From: Pseudoalteromonas sp. MSK9-3
Lineage (GTDB): Bacteria > Pseudomonadota > Gammaproteobacteria > Enterobacterales > Alteromonadaceae
NCBI RefSeq assembly: GCF_003590335.1
Contig: NZ_MIET01000036.1
Coordinates: 1 to 64,000, forward strand
Direction: 5' to 3'
Length of the DNA stretch: 64,000 nucleotides
Below, one piece after another: positions 9,946 through 18,900 of this stretch. Numbering within the stretch: the first letter of the stretch is position 1; each line of letters starts with the position of its first letter. Below the pieces are notes generated by a model, which searched no databases, had not been told where the DNA came from, and saw nothing but the letters and a program-made list of their open reading frames with translations. Position numbers and translations under genes: made by a program.

Positions 9946-10980
9946 CTACAAAAAGCCCATTTCCATTTCTTCTTGCTGGGCATTATCTGATTCAGGAGCA
10001 TAGGCACCTGTATCCGCAAAGTGCTGCATTTCCTGGGCAATTTCACTTAATACAATATTGATATTATCTAACTTTTCTTGGTTCTTTCGTAATTCAACTT
10101 GTTCACCTACAATGCTAAAATCAAGATACTTTTTAAAAGAGGTAAAATCCTTGTATTGTGCATAACAACCTGCAAATAAACCTTCCCACCCAGCAAAAGG
10201 AGGTGGGTACCTGAATTTATCATGTTCCTTAAAACCAAATTTAGGATTCGTAATAATCACTTTAACCGCAATGCCTATTCGTTCAAATTGAGATGGTCCT
10301 GACGAATGAAATTGATTGGCCCTGAAAATATAAGCATCACCCAATGAAGGTTTAACAACACAGCTTGTTTTCATGTCACTTTTAGATAGTGTCGAGATTT
10401 TTCCTTTTGCATCATAATATAAAAAGCTCTCTTTTAACGTACGCATGTCCAGCGACGTAAATTCTTGAGCAACACTTAAGTAATCTGGCGATTGTGTTTC
10501 GCCATCAATTAAAAAGTTACTTTTCGGAAATGAATCTTCATCGTACAAACTCGGTACATCTTCCGCTGTCATTACTTCAAATAAAGGCTTTTCATCTAAC
10601 TTCCCTAAGGCTTTTTGACGATACAATGGTATCCATAAGTTATAACAAGGCCCCATCCATTGATCGATTGAATCAATATGCCACTGGTACTTGTTCTCTT
10701 TGTTTAACTCTGAAACCGGTCTAACCGCTGAGTTTTCTAAGTTTACTGGTGCAACAAAATCATTTACATAAGCAATATCACTGCGACTTAAACCAGGATG
10801 AAGATCCTTTAAACCATCGATCACAATATCCAAAAACTCATCAGAATTCGACTCAATAAACTTCCTATTTACATAGTGGAGTTGATCATAAAAACAGTCT
10901 TTTTTTTCAATACCTGTAATTGTAGAGTGTACTAGTCCCAGTAAAAGCCTATTAGGAATAGGTTTATCTAATTTCAACAT
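9946..10980 (-). CDS. Putative non-heme iron oxygenase with a PhyH-like HxD...H motif
   Basis: This 344-residue protein is not one I recognise confidently by family, but it carries the pattern of a mononuclear iron, cupin-fold (double-stranded beta helix) oxygenase. His and Asp occur in Y-Q-W-H-I-D (H101, D103). The distal His lies in N-Q-F-H-S-S-G (about 224), and an Arg ten residues later (E-R-I-G-I-A-V-K) is where phytanoyl-CoA-hydroxylase-like enzymes bind 2-oxoglutarate. No signal peptide or membrane segment is visible, and the C-terminus is acidic. It sits between a SyrP-like oxygenase and NRPS genes and is therefore a candidate tailoring enzyme. The start has an AAAGGTG ribosome site about nine bases upstream. 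The two other oxygenases in the cluster are clearly different families, so this is not a duplicate of either. Confidence 0.65.
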   Translation of the reverse strand: MLKLDKPIPNRLLLGLVHSTITGIEKKDCFYDQLHYVNRKFIESNSDEFLDIVIDGLKDLHPGLSRSDIAYVNDFVAPVNLENSAVRPVSELNKENKYQWHIDSIDQWMGPCYNLWIPLYRQKALGKLDEKPLFEVMTAEDVPSLYDEDSFPKSNFLIDGETQSPDYLSVAQEFTSLDMRTLKESFLYYDAKGKISTLSKSDMKTSCVVKPSLGDAYIFRANQFHSSGPSQFERIGIAVKVIITNPKFGFKEHDKFRYPPPFAGWEGLFAGCYAQYKDFTSFKKYLDFSIVGEQVELRKNQEKLDNINIVLSEIAQEMQHFADTGAYAPESDNAQQEEMEMGFL

Positions 10981-11147
10981 AAATACTGCACCTTTAAATA
11001 CCGTAAGTTTAAATCAATAATTACATAATAAAAAATCGAGAAGTGAAAGCCACCCTCAAATAAATCCGTAATAGAAATCAGAAAACAATACAAAAAAACC
11101 AAGATAATTTGAATTGTCTTTTCTTAAAGTATATTCATCGAATTTAT

Positions 11148-11184
11148 TTTATATCATCTTACATAATCAATTGTAAAATTGATT
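11148..11184 (-). promoter_or_regulatory. Candidate promoter with overlapping palindrome, upstream of the 10980 gene
   Basis: In the 322-base gene-free gap 10981-11302, the minus strand shows TTTACA (plus 11172-11177), an 18-base spacer, and an extended -10, TGATATAAA (plus 11148-11156). A perfect 8-base inverted repeat, AATCAATT-GTAA-AATTGATT (11165-11184), covers the -35 element and could be an operator. The rest of the gap is AT-rich leader of about 170 bases plus the terminator next to 11303. Assigned by eye only. Confidence 0.4.
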
Positions 11185-11253
11185 TCAATTAAAAACCCAA
11201 GTCAATTAATACTTATTAGAATATAAATCAATTAGAAAAACTTAAGTTTCAAT

Positions 11254-11294
11254 AAAAAATGCGTCAACCTCTCATGCGTGAGATATTAACGCAT
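11254..11294 (-). terminator. Terminator after the SyrP-like gene
   Basis: On the minus strand, ATGCGT and ACGCAT form an outer stem around a small inner CTCA/TGAG hairpin, followed by a run of six T. It begins nine bases after the stop at 11303. It marks the likely 3' end of the long transcript running from the VOC/FAAL genes, so the genes from 10980 leftwards would form a second transcript. Confidence 0.6.
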
Positions 11295-11302
11295 CATCAC
11301 TG

Positions 11303-12304
11303 TTACCCCATCGCAACCAACACTTTACGGTCCCCTTTAAACGGTTTCCTGCCGTGTGCGACCAGCCAGTTATCAAGTAGTAGTACGTCTCCCGCAACCC
11401 AGTCAAATTTAACTTCCTCTTTGAGATATGCCAGACGGATCGCTTCCACTGTATCATCATCAATTGCACTCCCATCACCATAACTCGTAGAGTATGGAAA
11501 TTCAGCAAGCGATAAATCTTCTTGCATTCTCGCTTTAACATCTGGGCACAACGTATTTGTATGCCAAAACGAAATATGATTAAACCAAACATTTTCACCG
11601 CTTACAGGGTGAGCATGCACGGCCTTTCTCACTTGTTCGGTTACCACTTTATCTGCTGCTAATTGAGTAACTTTAAGATCTACTTTTTCTCCATAGGCCT
11701 TAATCTCTTCAATGTCATCCATCCCGAATGCTTTCTCAACGCTTGGGCCATATCCATTGCCATAGTTTCTGCGTAACAACCAGCCATCGCGTTTTTCGAA
11801 TTTGGATGCAATCTCACTACCAATGCGATTAAGTACTTTACGAACATCAACTAACTGGGTTTGCCCCCCTTCATCAGGGGCATCTAAGCAACAAAATGCT
11901 AATTTGTTAGGTGGTTCAGTAACATATGACAACTCATTGTGTAAGGAGATCTCTTGGTCTGCTGGGAATTCTGTTGCAGTATACACACCTTTAGCGAGCT
12001 TAGTTCTCGGTGTTGCCCCCTCCACATATTTTGCTGTCTCTTTAATACCTTGGGCAACAAATGCCTGAAAGTCTTCTTCACTATGAATATTAAAACCTCT
12101 GAACAGTACAGCACCAAAATCAGCTAAATCCTTTAATACCTGCTGCTCATTCTGATTGTACCATGTTGGTAAATCAACGTTAGGTACATGACATTTATAT
12201 ACGATTGGCAAAGTCGGCGACTCATCTAAAAAGACCCTAGAAACCACCGAACTCTTTGATGTTTTCGTTTCCGAGCTTTTGTTTCGCCACTTGTTAAAAC
12301 TCAT
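11303..12304 (-). CDS. SyrP-like TauD-family Fe(II)/2-oxoglutarate oxygenase
   Basis: This 333-residue protein resembles SyrP, the TauD-family enzyme that beta-hydroxylates carrier-bound Asp in syringomycin synthesis. Family landmarks are visible: the A-T-P-R-T-K segment, Y-T-A-T-E-F-P-A-D, the iron-binding His and Glu in L-H-N-E (residues 122 and 124), and the distal His in V-A-H-G-R near residue 317, followed by G-D-R-K-V-L-V with the co-substrate arginine. It probably hydroxylates an aminoacyl group tethered to a carrier domain of this assembly line. The Asn-like residue loaded by 24034..30738, or an Asp loaded outside the window, would be reasonable substrates, but the sequence does not decide. 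The ATG overlaps the upstream NRPS stop by four bases, and a terminator follows the stop. Confidence 0.85.
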   Translation of the reverse strand: MSFNKWRNKSSETKTSKSSVVSRVFLDESPTLPIVYKCHVPNVDLPTWYNQNEQQVLKDLADFGAVLFRGFNIHSEEDFQAFVAQGIKETAKYVEGATPRTKLAKGVYTATEFPADQEISLHNELSYVTEPPNKLAFCCLDAPDEGGQTQLVDVRKVLNRIGSEIASKFEKRDGWLLRRNYGNGYGPSVEKAFGMDDIEEIKAYGEKVDLKVTQLAADKVVTEQVRKAVHAHPVSGENVWFNHISFWHTNTLCPDVKARMQEDLSLAEFPYSTSYGDGSAIDDDTVEAIRLAYLKEEVKFDWVAGDVLLLDNWLVAHGRKPFKGDRKVLVAMG

Positions 12305-15300
12305 GCTACGTTTCCTTCAATTGGGAATTGTTTTTTATTTTTCACAGGCTTAAATTTACGCTTAGCCGAACGTAACTTACTACGAGCATGTTGATCTAGT
12401 TGTGCTTTAACCATAGTTAACGTTAAACTTGACTGCTCACCCAATATCAACAGCTCAATCACTTTTTCTAATTTTGTAAGCTCTGTTTGATTAAATGTAC
12501 TGCCGTTTAACGACCAAACACCACTCACTAATTGCGAATTTATATTCGTAATTAACAAACTGACTGGACATTTATTTACTGTCAAATCGCCTTGTGACTC
12601 TTTTATTAAGTTGTTCAAATTGAAATCTAATCGGTAGTCAAATATGTTTTTCAATGTCACTCGATGGAATTTATTATATTCCTGAGTGATCCATTTTTGA
12701 TCTACAAAACCATTTTCCAAATCATGATGTAACTTATCCAATGTTTCAATCATATTAGTTTGCACAGTGCCACTGTTATCAAACTGATTAAAAATAAAAC
12801 CAGACGATGAACCAGCTATTGGCAAGCCGGAAACGGTGTTTAACACACATGTACTTTCTAAATGAATTGCTAAGGCCATATTAAAAATAACTGAAAAAGC
12901 TGAGGCCGTAGAAACATTATACTGACATGCTAATGTCTCTAATGCAATAGATACTTGTTTGTCTAATAAAAAATCACGCGTGAGCATTCCCTCTCCAATA
13001 TGCTGACTTTTGCTCATAATATGTTCGGGAGTTGGAAAACCTTTAATCTCTTTTTGCCAAAAAGCAGATTGCTCACTCAGTCTCTTTTTATCAATTTTTC
13101 CATTGCTAAGCAATGGCATACGATCGACAACAACACAATTTTTAGGCCGTAAATAAGTAGGCGAAGCATCTTTAACCAATTTTTCGAGTCGACTAAGTTG
13201 CCCTTGCATATCGTCATGATTATTAATGAAACTTGCATACACAGTACCTTCATACACAACAACTTGACGAACCGCTTTGTTTGATGACACTGCCGCTTCT
13301 AACTCTAAACTTTCACGAGTCACACTGCGATCTTTATAATCGATAATCGATAATGTGCCATTGTTCAGCTGCCGAACCTGTAATTCACTATCATACAAGC
13401 CTTTACCTGATACCCCCGAAGTATAAAGATGCCCAACAGCGCCCTGTGGTACAGGTGCTGCATTTTTGTATAGAACTTTAGTCTGATCATTGTCGCAAAT
13501 ATGGCCTAAATTTATGGGCTCTCCAGTAACGACTTGTCCAGCACTAATGTAAGTCACCATGTCAACATTGAGTACCGTATTAACGGGGTAAAGTGCGCTC
13601 CACTGCCACACTAAGTTTTGGCACCCATGCTCAGCTACCACAGATACCTGTTCAAGACTATAATCATTGCGACAGGGCAACTCTGCCAATAGAGAGGGTG
13701 TTAACGTCACATGACTGATTTCTTTAGAGATTAATACATCTCTCAATGCATATTGATTATCATGTAGTACTAATTTGGCACCTGCCGTTAGACCACTGAG
13801 CCACTCTGTGACACACAGACTTGAGGAAGTGGGTAAAATCAACAAAGAAGACTCATCAGTCAGGGCCATACTTTTTTGTTGTCTCAATATTTGCGCACAT
13901 ACCGAGCCATGACTAACCTGAGTACCATTGCCACAGCCACTTTCAATAGCAGGATCTCCCTCACTCAAAATCACTTCACTAAAGTCTAAATCATCGTCGT
14001 CATATTCAACATAAAGAGACTCATCTATAATTAAACTCGTTTTATTGCATGCCTTAGCAAGCTTATTTGCATGAATCAACATATTACCAGAGCGTAAACA
14101 CTTATGCTGCTCTGACAGTGTTTCATACTGTTTTAGTTCATGATAAGCATATACCCCACCGGCCTTTAACACAGCTAATAATACCACATAGCATTGAATA
14201 TTCTGCTCTAAACAGACATCAACCGTTTGACCGCTAATTAAGCCTTGGGCGATTAAGTATCTTGCTAATCGATTGGCTTTGCCGTTGAGCTGCTGATAAC
14301 TGATCAATTCATCGTTATCTTGAATTGCAATTGCTTCCTGCTTCGAGTGCGCCACTTGCTCAAACAGTTCATTCACTGAATCTAAGCCACTATTTAAATT
14401 CTGCTTATTTAAAGCTTTAACGTTAGGAGACAGTGCAATATGTTCTATATCCATATCCACGCTTTTTGATAACTGCTTTAAAACCAAATCAAAGCTTTCA
14501 GACAACCCTTTGATTGTCTGTATATCAAATAAGTCCGTCGAATAGGTTAAGTTAAGCCACATCCCCGCGTCATCTTCCTCCGCGACCATTTGAAGATCAT
14601 ATTTCGTTAGCGAGTTTTCACCCATGACCGGATAGGTATCCAAGTCAGCAAGCTTAAATTCTGATTGTTCTGTATTTTGCAATGTGAACATTATTTGAAA
14701 TAACGGACTATGGCTAAGTTCTCTAGGGATTTTTAATTTATCAACTAATGAATCAAACGGAATATCCTGATTATCAAAGGCCGATAAGGTGTTTTGTCGA
14801 TTTCTCGATAATAAAGAAGAGAAACTCTCACCTTCTTCCCACTGACTACGGTACATCATGCTATTGATAAAATAGCCAATCATTGGCGCAACTTGAGGAT
14901 GAGCCCGACCTGCAATTGGACTCCCGATGACCACATCTCGAGTCTGACTCCAACGCCCAATCAACACAGAAAAAGCACTATACAACAACATAAACAAAGT
15001 TGACTGATTGGCTTTGGCTATCGACTTCAAATCATTCATCGTCTCATTACCAATAAACCATGAGTATGTGTCACCGGCAAATTTTTGATGCTGCTCTCTA
15101 GGCCGGTCAAATGGTAGGGAATGACAATACGGCGCACCTGCTAACATCTCCTTCCAAAAAACCAACTGCTCGGAGATCTTTTCATCTGTATAATGGTTCC
15201 GTTGCCAATGTGCGTAGTCACAATATTGAATATCAATCGGTGGCAACGTGTTTGGCAGCTTTTTACAATAGCTATCATACAAGGTAATAAATTCACCAAT

Positions 15301-15966
15301 CATAACCGCCTGAGACCATGCATCTGACGCTATATGATGAAGCGTAAACAACAACACATGGTCGTGATCAGAGCGTTTCAGTACTTTTGCCTTCAACATT
15401 AAATCAGATTGTAAATTGAAGACTTGGTTCATCTCTTTGGCAGACCACTGCTGTACTTGGGCTCTCTGATCCATTTCTGAGTATTCACTCAAGTCAATAA
15501 GTGGCAACTCCATATGCTGCAATGACTGCACCAATTGACGCACTTCACCTTCTTTCTCAATATACACTGTTCGCAGCACTTCATGCCGTTCGATTAATAC
15601 ATTCAATGCCCATTGTACTGCCGCTAAGTTAATGTCGCCTTTTAAGCCAAACGCAGCATGAATATTATATTGGCTACTACCCCCTTCTAGCTGATCTATG
15701 AACCAGAGTCCTTGCTGCGCAAAAGACAAAGGCAGTACCGCTTTTTTATCAACCGGCATAATGCGTGTTTTATCGTGTGCTTGCTGCTTCTCCTGCTCTT
15801 GTTTTTGTAAATAGGAGCTAATTTCATTTTTATTGTTTCTTATCAATGACTTTAAACTTTCTGGAAACTCGCCTTCCTCGCTAATATAAGCCAGCTGCGA
15901 ACCTTTGAGATAAAGTACAATATTACAAGCTTCTGCATGTGCGATAATTTGTTGTGGTGAATTCAT
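12301..15966 (-). CDS. Degenerate NRPS: docking, active-looking C, ruined A, C-terminal half of a C domain, no carrier
   Basis: This 1221-residue protein starts with a TubC-type docking domain (1-60) and an LCL condensation domain (75-500) that keeps HHIASDA near residue 209, so its catalytic His and Asp are present. The following adenylation-like region (510-960) has lost its core motifs. The A3 loop is S-G-C-G-N-G with no lysine. The YGPTE motif is replaced by V-D-M-V-T-Y, and the A7 TGD and A8 GRxDDQVKIRG motifs are gone. Only the A10 N-G-K-I-D-K-K near 955 remains. No LGGxS carrier follows. Instead, residues about 965-1195 resemble the C-terminal lobe of a condensation domain, starting F-W-Q-K-E, without the HHxxxDG lobe. 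The frame is intact, which argues against a simple pseudogene. It overlaps its neighbours by one base upstream and four bases downstream, so it is fully embedded in the operon. Confidence 0.9.
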   Translation of the reverse strand: MNSPQQIIAHAEACNIVLYLKGSQLAYISEEGEFPESLKSLIRNNKNEISSYLQKQEQEKQQAHDKTRIMPVDKKAVLPLSFAQQGLWFIDQLEGGSSQYNIHAAFGLKGDINLAAVQWALNVLIERHEVLRTVYIEKEGEVRQLVQSLQHMELPLIDLSEYSEMDQRAQVQQWSAKEMNQVFNLQSDLMLKAKVLKRSDHDHVLLFTLHHIASDAWSQAVMIGEFITLYDSYCKKLPNTLPPIDIQYCDYAHWQRNHYTDEKISEQLVFWKEMLAGAPYCHSLPFDRPREQHQKFAGDTYSWFIGNETMNDLKSIAKANQSTLFMLLYSAFSVLIGRWSQTRDVVIGSPIAGRAHPQVAPMIGYFINSMMYRSQWEEGESFSSLLSRNRQNTLSAFDNQDIPFDSLVDKLKIPRELSHSPLFQIMFTLQNTEQSEFKLADLDTYPVMGENSLTKYDLQMVAEEDDAGMWLNLTYSTDLFDIQTIKGLSESFDLVLKQLSKSVDMDIEHIALSPNVKALNKQNLNSGLDSVNELFEQVAHSKQEAIAIQDNDELISYQQLNGKANRLARYLIAQGLISGQTVDVCLEQNIQCYVVLLAVLKAGGVYAYHELKQYETLSEQHKCLRSGNMLIHANKLAKACNKTSLIIDESLYVEYDDDDLDFSEVILSEGDPAIESGCGNGTQVSHGSVCAQILRQQKSMALTDESSLLILPTSSSLCVTEWLSGLTAGAKLVLHDNQYALRDVLISKEISHVTLTPSLLAELPCRNDYSLEQVSVVAEHGCQNLVWQWSALYPVNTVLNVDMVTYISAGQVVTGEPINLGHICDNDQTKVLYKNAAPVPQGAVGHLYTSGVSGKGLYDSELQVRQLNNGTLSIIDYKDRSVTRESLELEAAVSSNKAVRQVVVYEGTVYASFINNHDDMQGQLSRLEKLVKDASPTYLRPKNCVVVDRMPLLSNGKIDKKRLSEQSAFWQKEIKGFPTPEHIMSKSQHIGEGMLTRDFLLDKQVSIALETLACQYNVSTASAFSVIFNMALAIHLESTCVLNTVSGLPIAGSSSGFIFNQFDNSGTVQTNMIETLDKLHHDLENGFVDQKWITQEYNKFHRVTLKNIFDYRLDFNLNNLIKESQGDLTVNKCPVSLLITNINSQLVSGVWSLNGSTFNQTELTKLEKVIELLILGEQSSLTLTMVKAQLDQHARSKLRSAKRKFKPVKNKKQFPIEGNVA

Positions 15967-18900
15967 TAAAATGTTCCTTCTTCTACAGCTTTACCCGCTT
16001 CTAATAATTGCGCTTTCTTACTCTCAACTTGAGTATCTTCCAGCTCTATTGCCACTTTTTTAGCTAACTGTTTAATCACTGGTTGTTCAAAAAATTCCGA
16101 GATAGATACAACAGACTCTCCGACTGAAAAAGTTTTCCTCACTTCACTAATTACGCGTGTCACAACTAAAGAGTCGCCTCCGAGGTCAAAAAAGTTATCT
16201 TCGATGCCTATTTGTTCAATACCCAAAACATCTTGCCAGATAGCGACCAACTTTTGCTCTATCTCATTGCTTGGTTCAACATAATCACTGTCAAGTTCAG
16301 GTCGTTCATACAACGTTTGTTGTGACTCGCTAGGTGCTTTGTCAACCCACTGTTTTAAGCGACTATCCAACGCGCCGGTTGAGTGAACTAATTGCGGATA
16401 GTACGACATAGAAAGCAACTGGCTAAAAGCTGTCTCACCTTCTTCGGGGGTCATTGAAAAGCCGATATTATGCGCGGCTTCACCTGAAAAGTCCCAGCCA
16501 TCCCAGTTAACACTAATCCATCGCTCATCTTCTTGAATATGTTTGTTTTGTACAAACGCATCCATATAAATATTTGCTGCTGCATACGCACTGAAACCCA
16601 ATCCACCGAGCACTGATGACAACGAAGACATCAGTAGGCAAAAGTCGACGCTTCGATTACGCAATAACTTGTCCAGTACCATAACACCCGCGACCTTTGA
16701 ACTATATTGTTGTTCAAAGTCCTGCACCGTTGTTTCAACTAAAGCAGTCATTGACCCATGTAGCTGACCTGCAGCATGAATAATACCGCTGACCTCGCCA
16801 AAATCACGTTCAATCGTATTGAATACGGCTTCCATTTGTGCCAATTCCGCTGAATCCGCAGCCATTACTGAAACTTGAGCCCCTCTCGATTCTATCTGTT
16901 GAATCTGATTTATACGCTCACAGACCTTTGACTCTGGTTGACTTTGTATTAAGCCCCTCCACTCACTCCGTTGCGGAAACTCCGAACGACCCACGAGCAC
17001 TAATTTAGGGTTGCTTACCGTTTTACTAATATACCCCGCGAGCAGTAAACCTATGTTACCCAACCCACCAGTGATCAAATAGACGCCATTATCTTTAAGC
17101 GTATGTGCCGCTGGCGCATCAGCTGCAATGTGAGTTTGTTCATATTGCTTCTCCCAATACTGTGAGCCTCTCAATGCAGCCGTTGTACTGCGCTGTATTG
17201 ACATAAGTTCAGTAGATAGCCTCTTACCTAAACGAGTCAGATACGTATCACCCCGATGTGGTTGCAGTTGAATATCAATATGACGACATGATAGATCAGG
17301 GTATTCTTGCGGCGCCACCTTACATAAACTGGTAATGGTTGCTTGCCCCGGGTTTATCAACTCCTCCCCAGTTACACTTTCAATCTCATTGGTAATACAA
17401 TCCACCGCAATATCAGTACTCAGGTCGGCTTTAACTATTGCCTTCATAAAATACAAAGCACTTAAGGCCCCGTTTTTCTGCGTACTCCAAAAACTATCCA
17501 TATCATCTGAAGGGTTCTGCGCACCAGACGATATGCTCGTTAGGTGTACTAAACGAGTCAGCGGAGTACGCGTATTCACGGCATCAAGTAATGTGTAATG
17601 CTCCGCCTCTTGGCTCATATCAAAAGTGTAATTGTTCTCACCAAGGTAACTGAATTTATCACTCGGATACGCGCATACCACCGTATGACCGAGTGCATGT
17701 AAATGTGCCGATAGCTGCTCTGCAACGCCTTCAGCATCCATGATGAGTAGCCAAGATTTTAATGCTGTATCGAGCTGCATTTTCCCCTGTTTAACCGCCG
17801 CTTTTTGTTTCCATGTCGGCACTGACCACCACGTATCTGAAGGTAGTTTGGCATTCGGATTGCTAACTCGGGTAGTTGGTAATACGCTTCCCGCCTCTAT
17901 CCAATAACGTGTTTTTTCAAATGGGTAGGTAGGTAAAGGGACTCGACGTCCGCGCTGACCCAAATTGAATGCATCCCAATTAACATTAATACCATTACTC
18001 CACAGTTTGCCTATCGTATCTTGTAGGTTAACGACATCACAAGTCGACTCATTCGGATGTCGTGTCGTGTTTACGATGACATGTTCCCGCGCCTGTGCGC
18101 TCTTGCGCGCTAATGTAGATAAACTTCTACCAGGTCCAACTTCAATCATGACCTTCGCAGAACATAAATCTTCATCGTCAGACAAAATCGTCTCAATTCC
18201 ATCCGCAAATAGTACTGTGCCTCTTAAGTGATTTGCCCAATAATGCGGATCCTGAGCTTGGTCGGCCGTAATAAACTGACCCGTAAGGTTTGACACATAA
18301 CGCATGACGGGTGCGTGCAACGCTACACCTTTAATCACTTGTAAGAACTCATCTAAAATGACATCCATCATTTTTGAATGAAATGCGTGCGAAGTATGTA
18401 ATGGGCGATAGCTAATATCGCGCTCATCCAGTAGTTTCTCTAAATGTGTCAAATCTTCTTTGCTACCCGATGCAACACAGTTATTAGCAGAATTTACTCC
18501 GGCCATACATGTGCCAGTCATAACCAGCAGCGGACGTAAATGCTCTGCAGCCATCGATATGGATAACATGCTGCCTGGCGCAGCTTGTTGCATGAGCTGC
18601 CCTCTTGCACTCACCAACTTCAACGCATCATCAAGTGAAAATACACCCGCCAAGCACGCTGCAACATATTCCCCGATACTATGTCCTATCATCGCATCGG
18701 GTTCGATACCCCAAGACTGTAGTAGCTTCGCCAAGCTATACTCGATTGTAAATAACGCGGGTTGAGTGATATGCGTTTGATTTAATAAAGTCTGCGCCAT
18801 ATCCGTGGCCACTGAACCATTCTCACTCGGATAAATAATCGCTTCTAAAGATTCTCCTGATAATAATGCTAAGCGCTGTGCACATTGGTCAAATTGTGCT

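Noticed and set aside
11272..11598. Protein-coding frame overlapping the SyrP-like gene
   Set aside because: It is a different frame inside a well-supported gene and across its terminator, without its own ribosome site.
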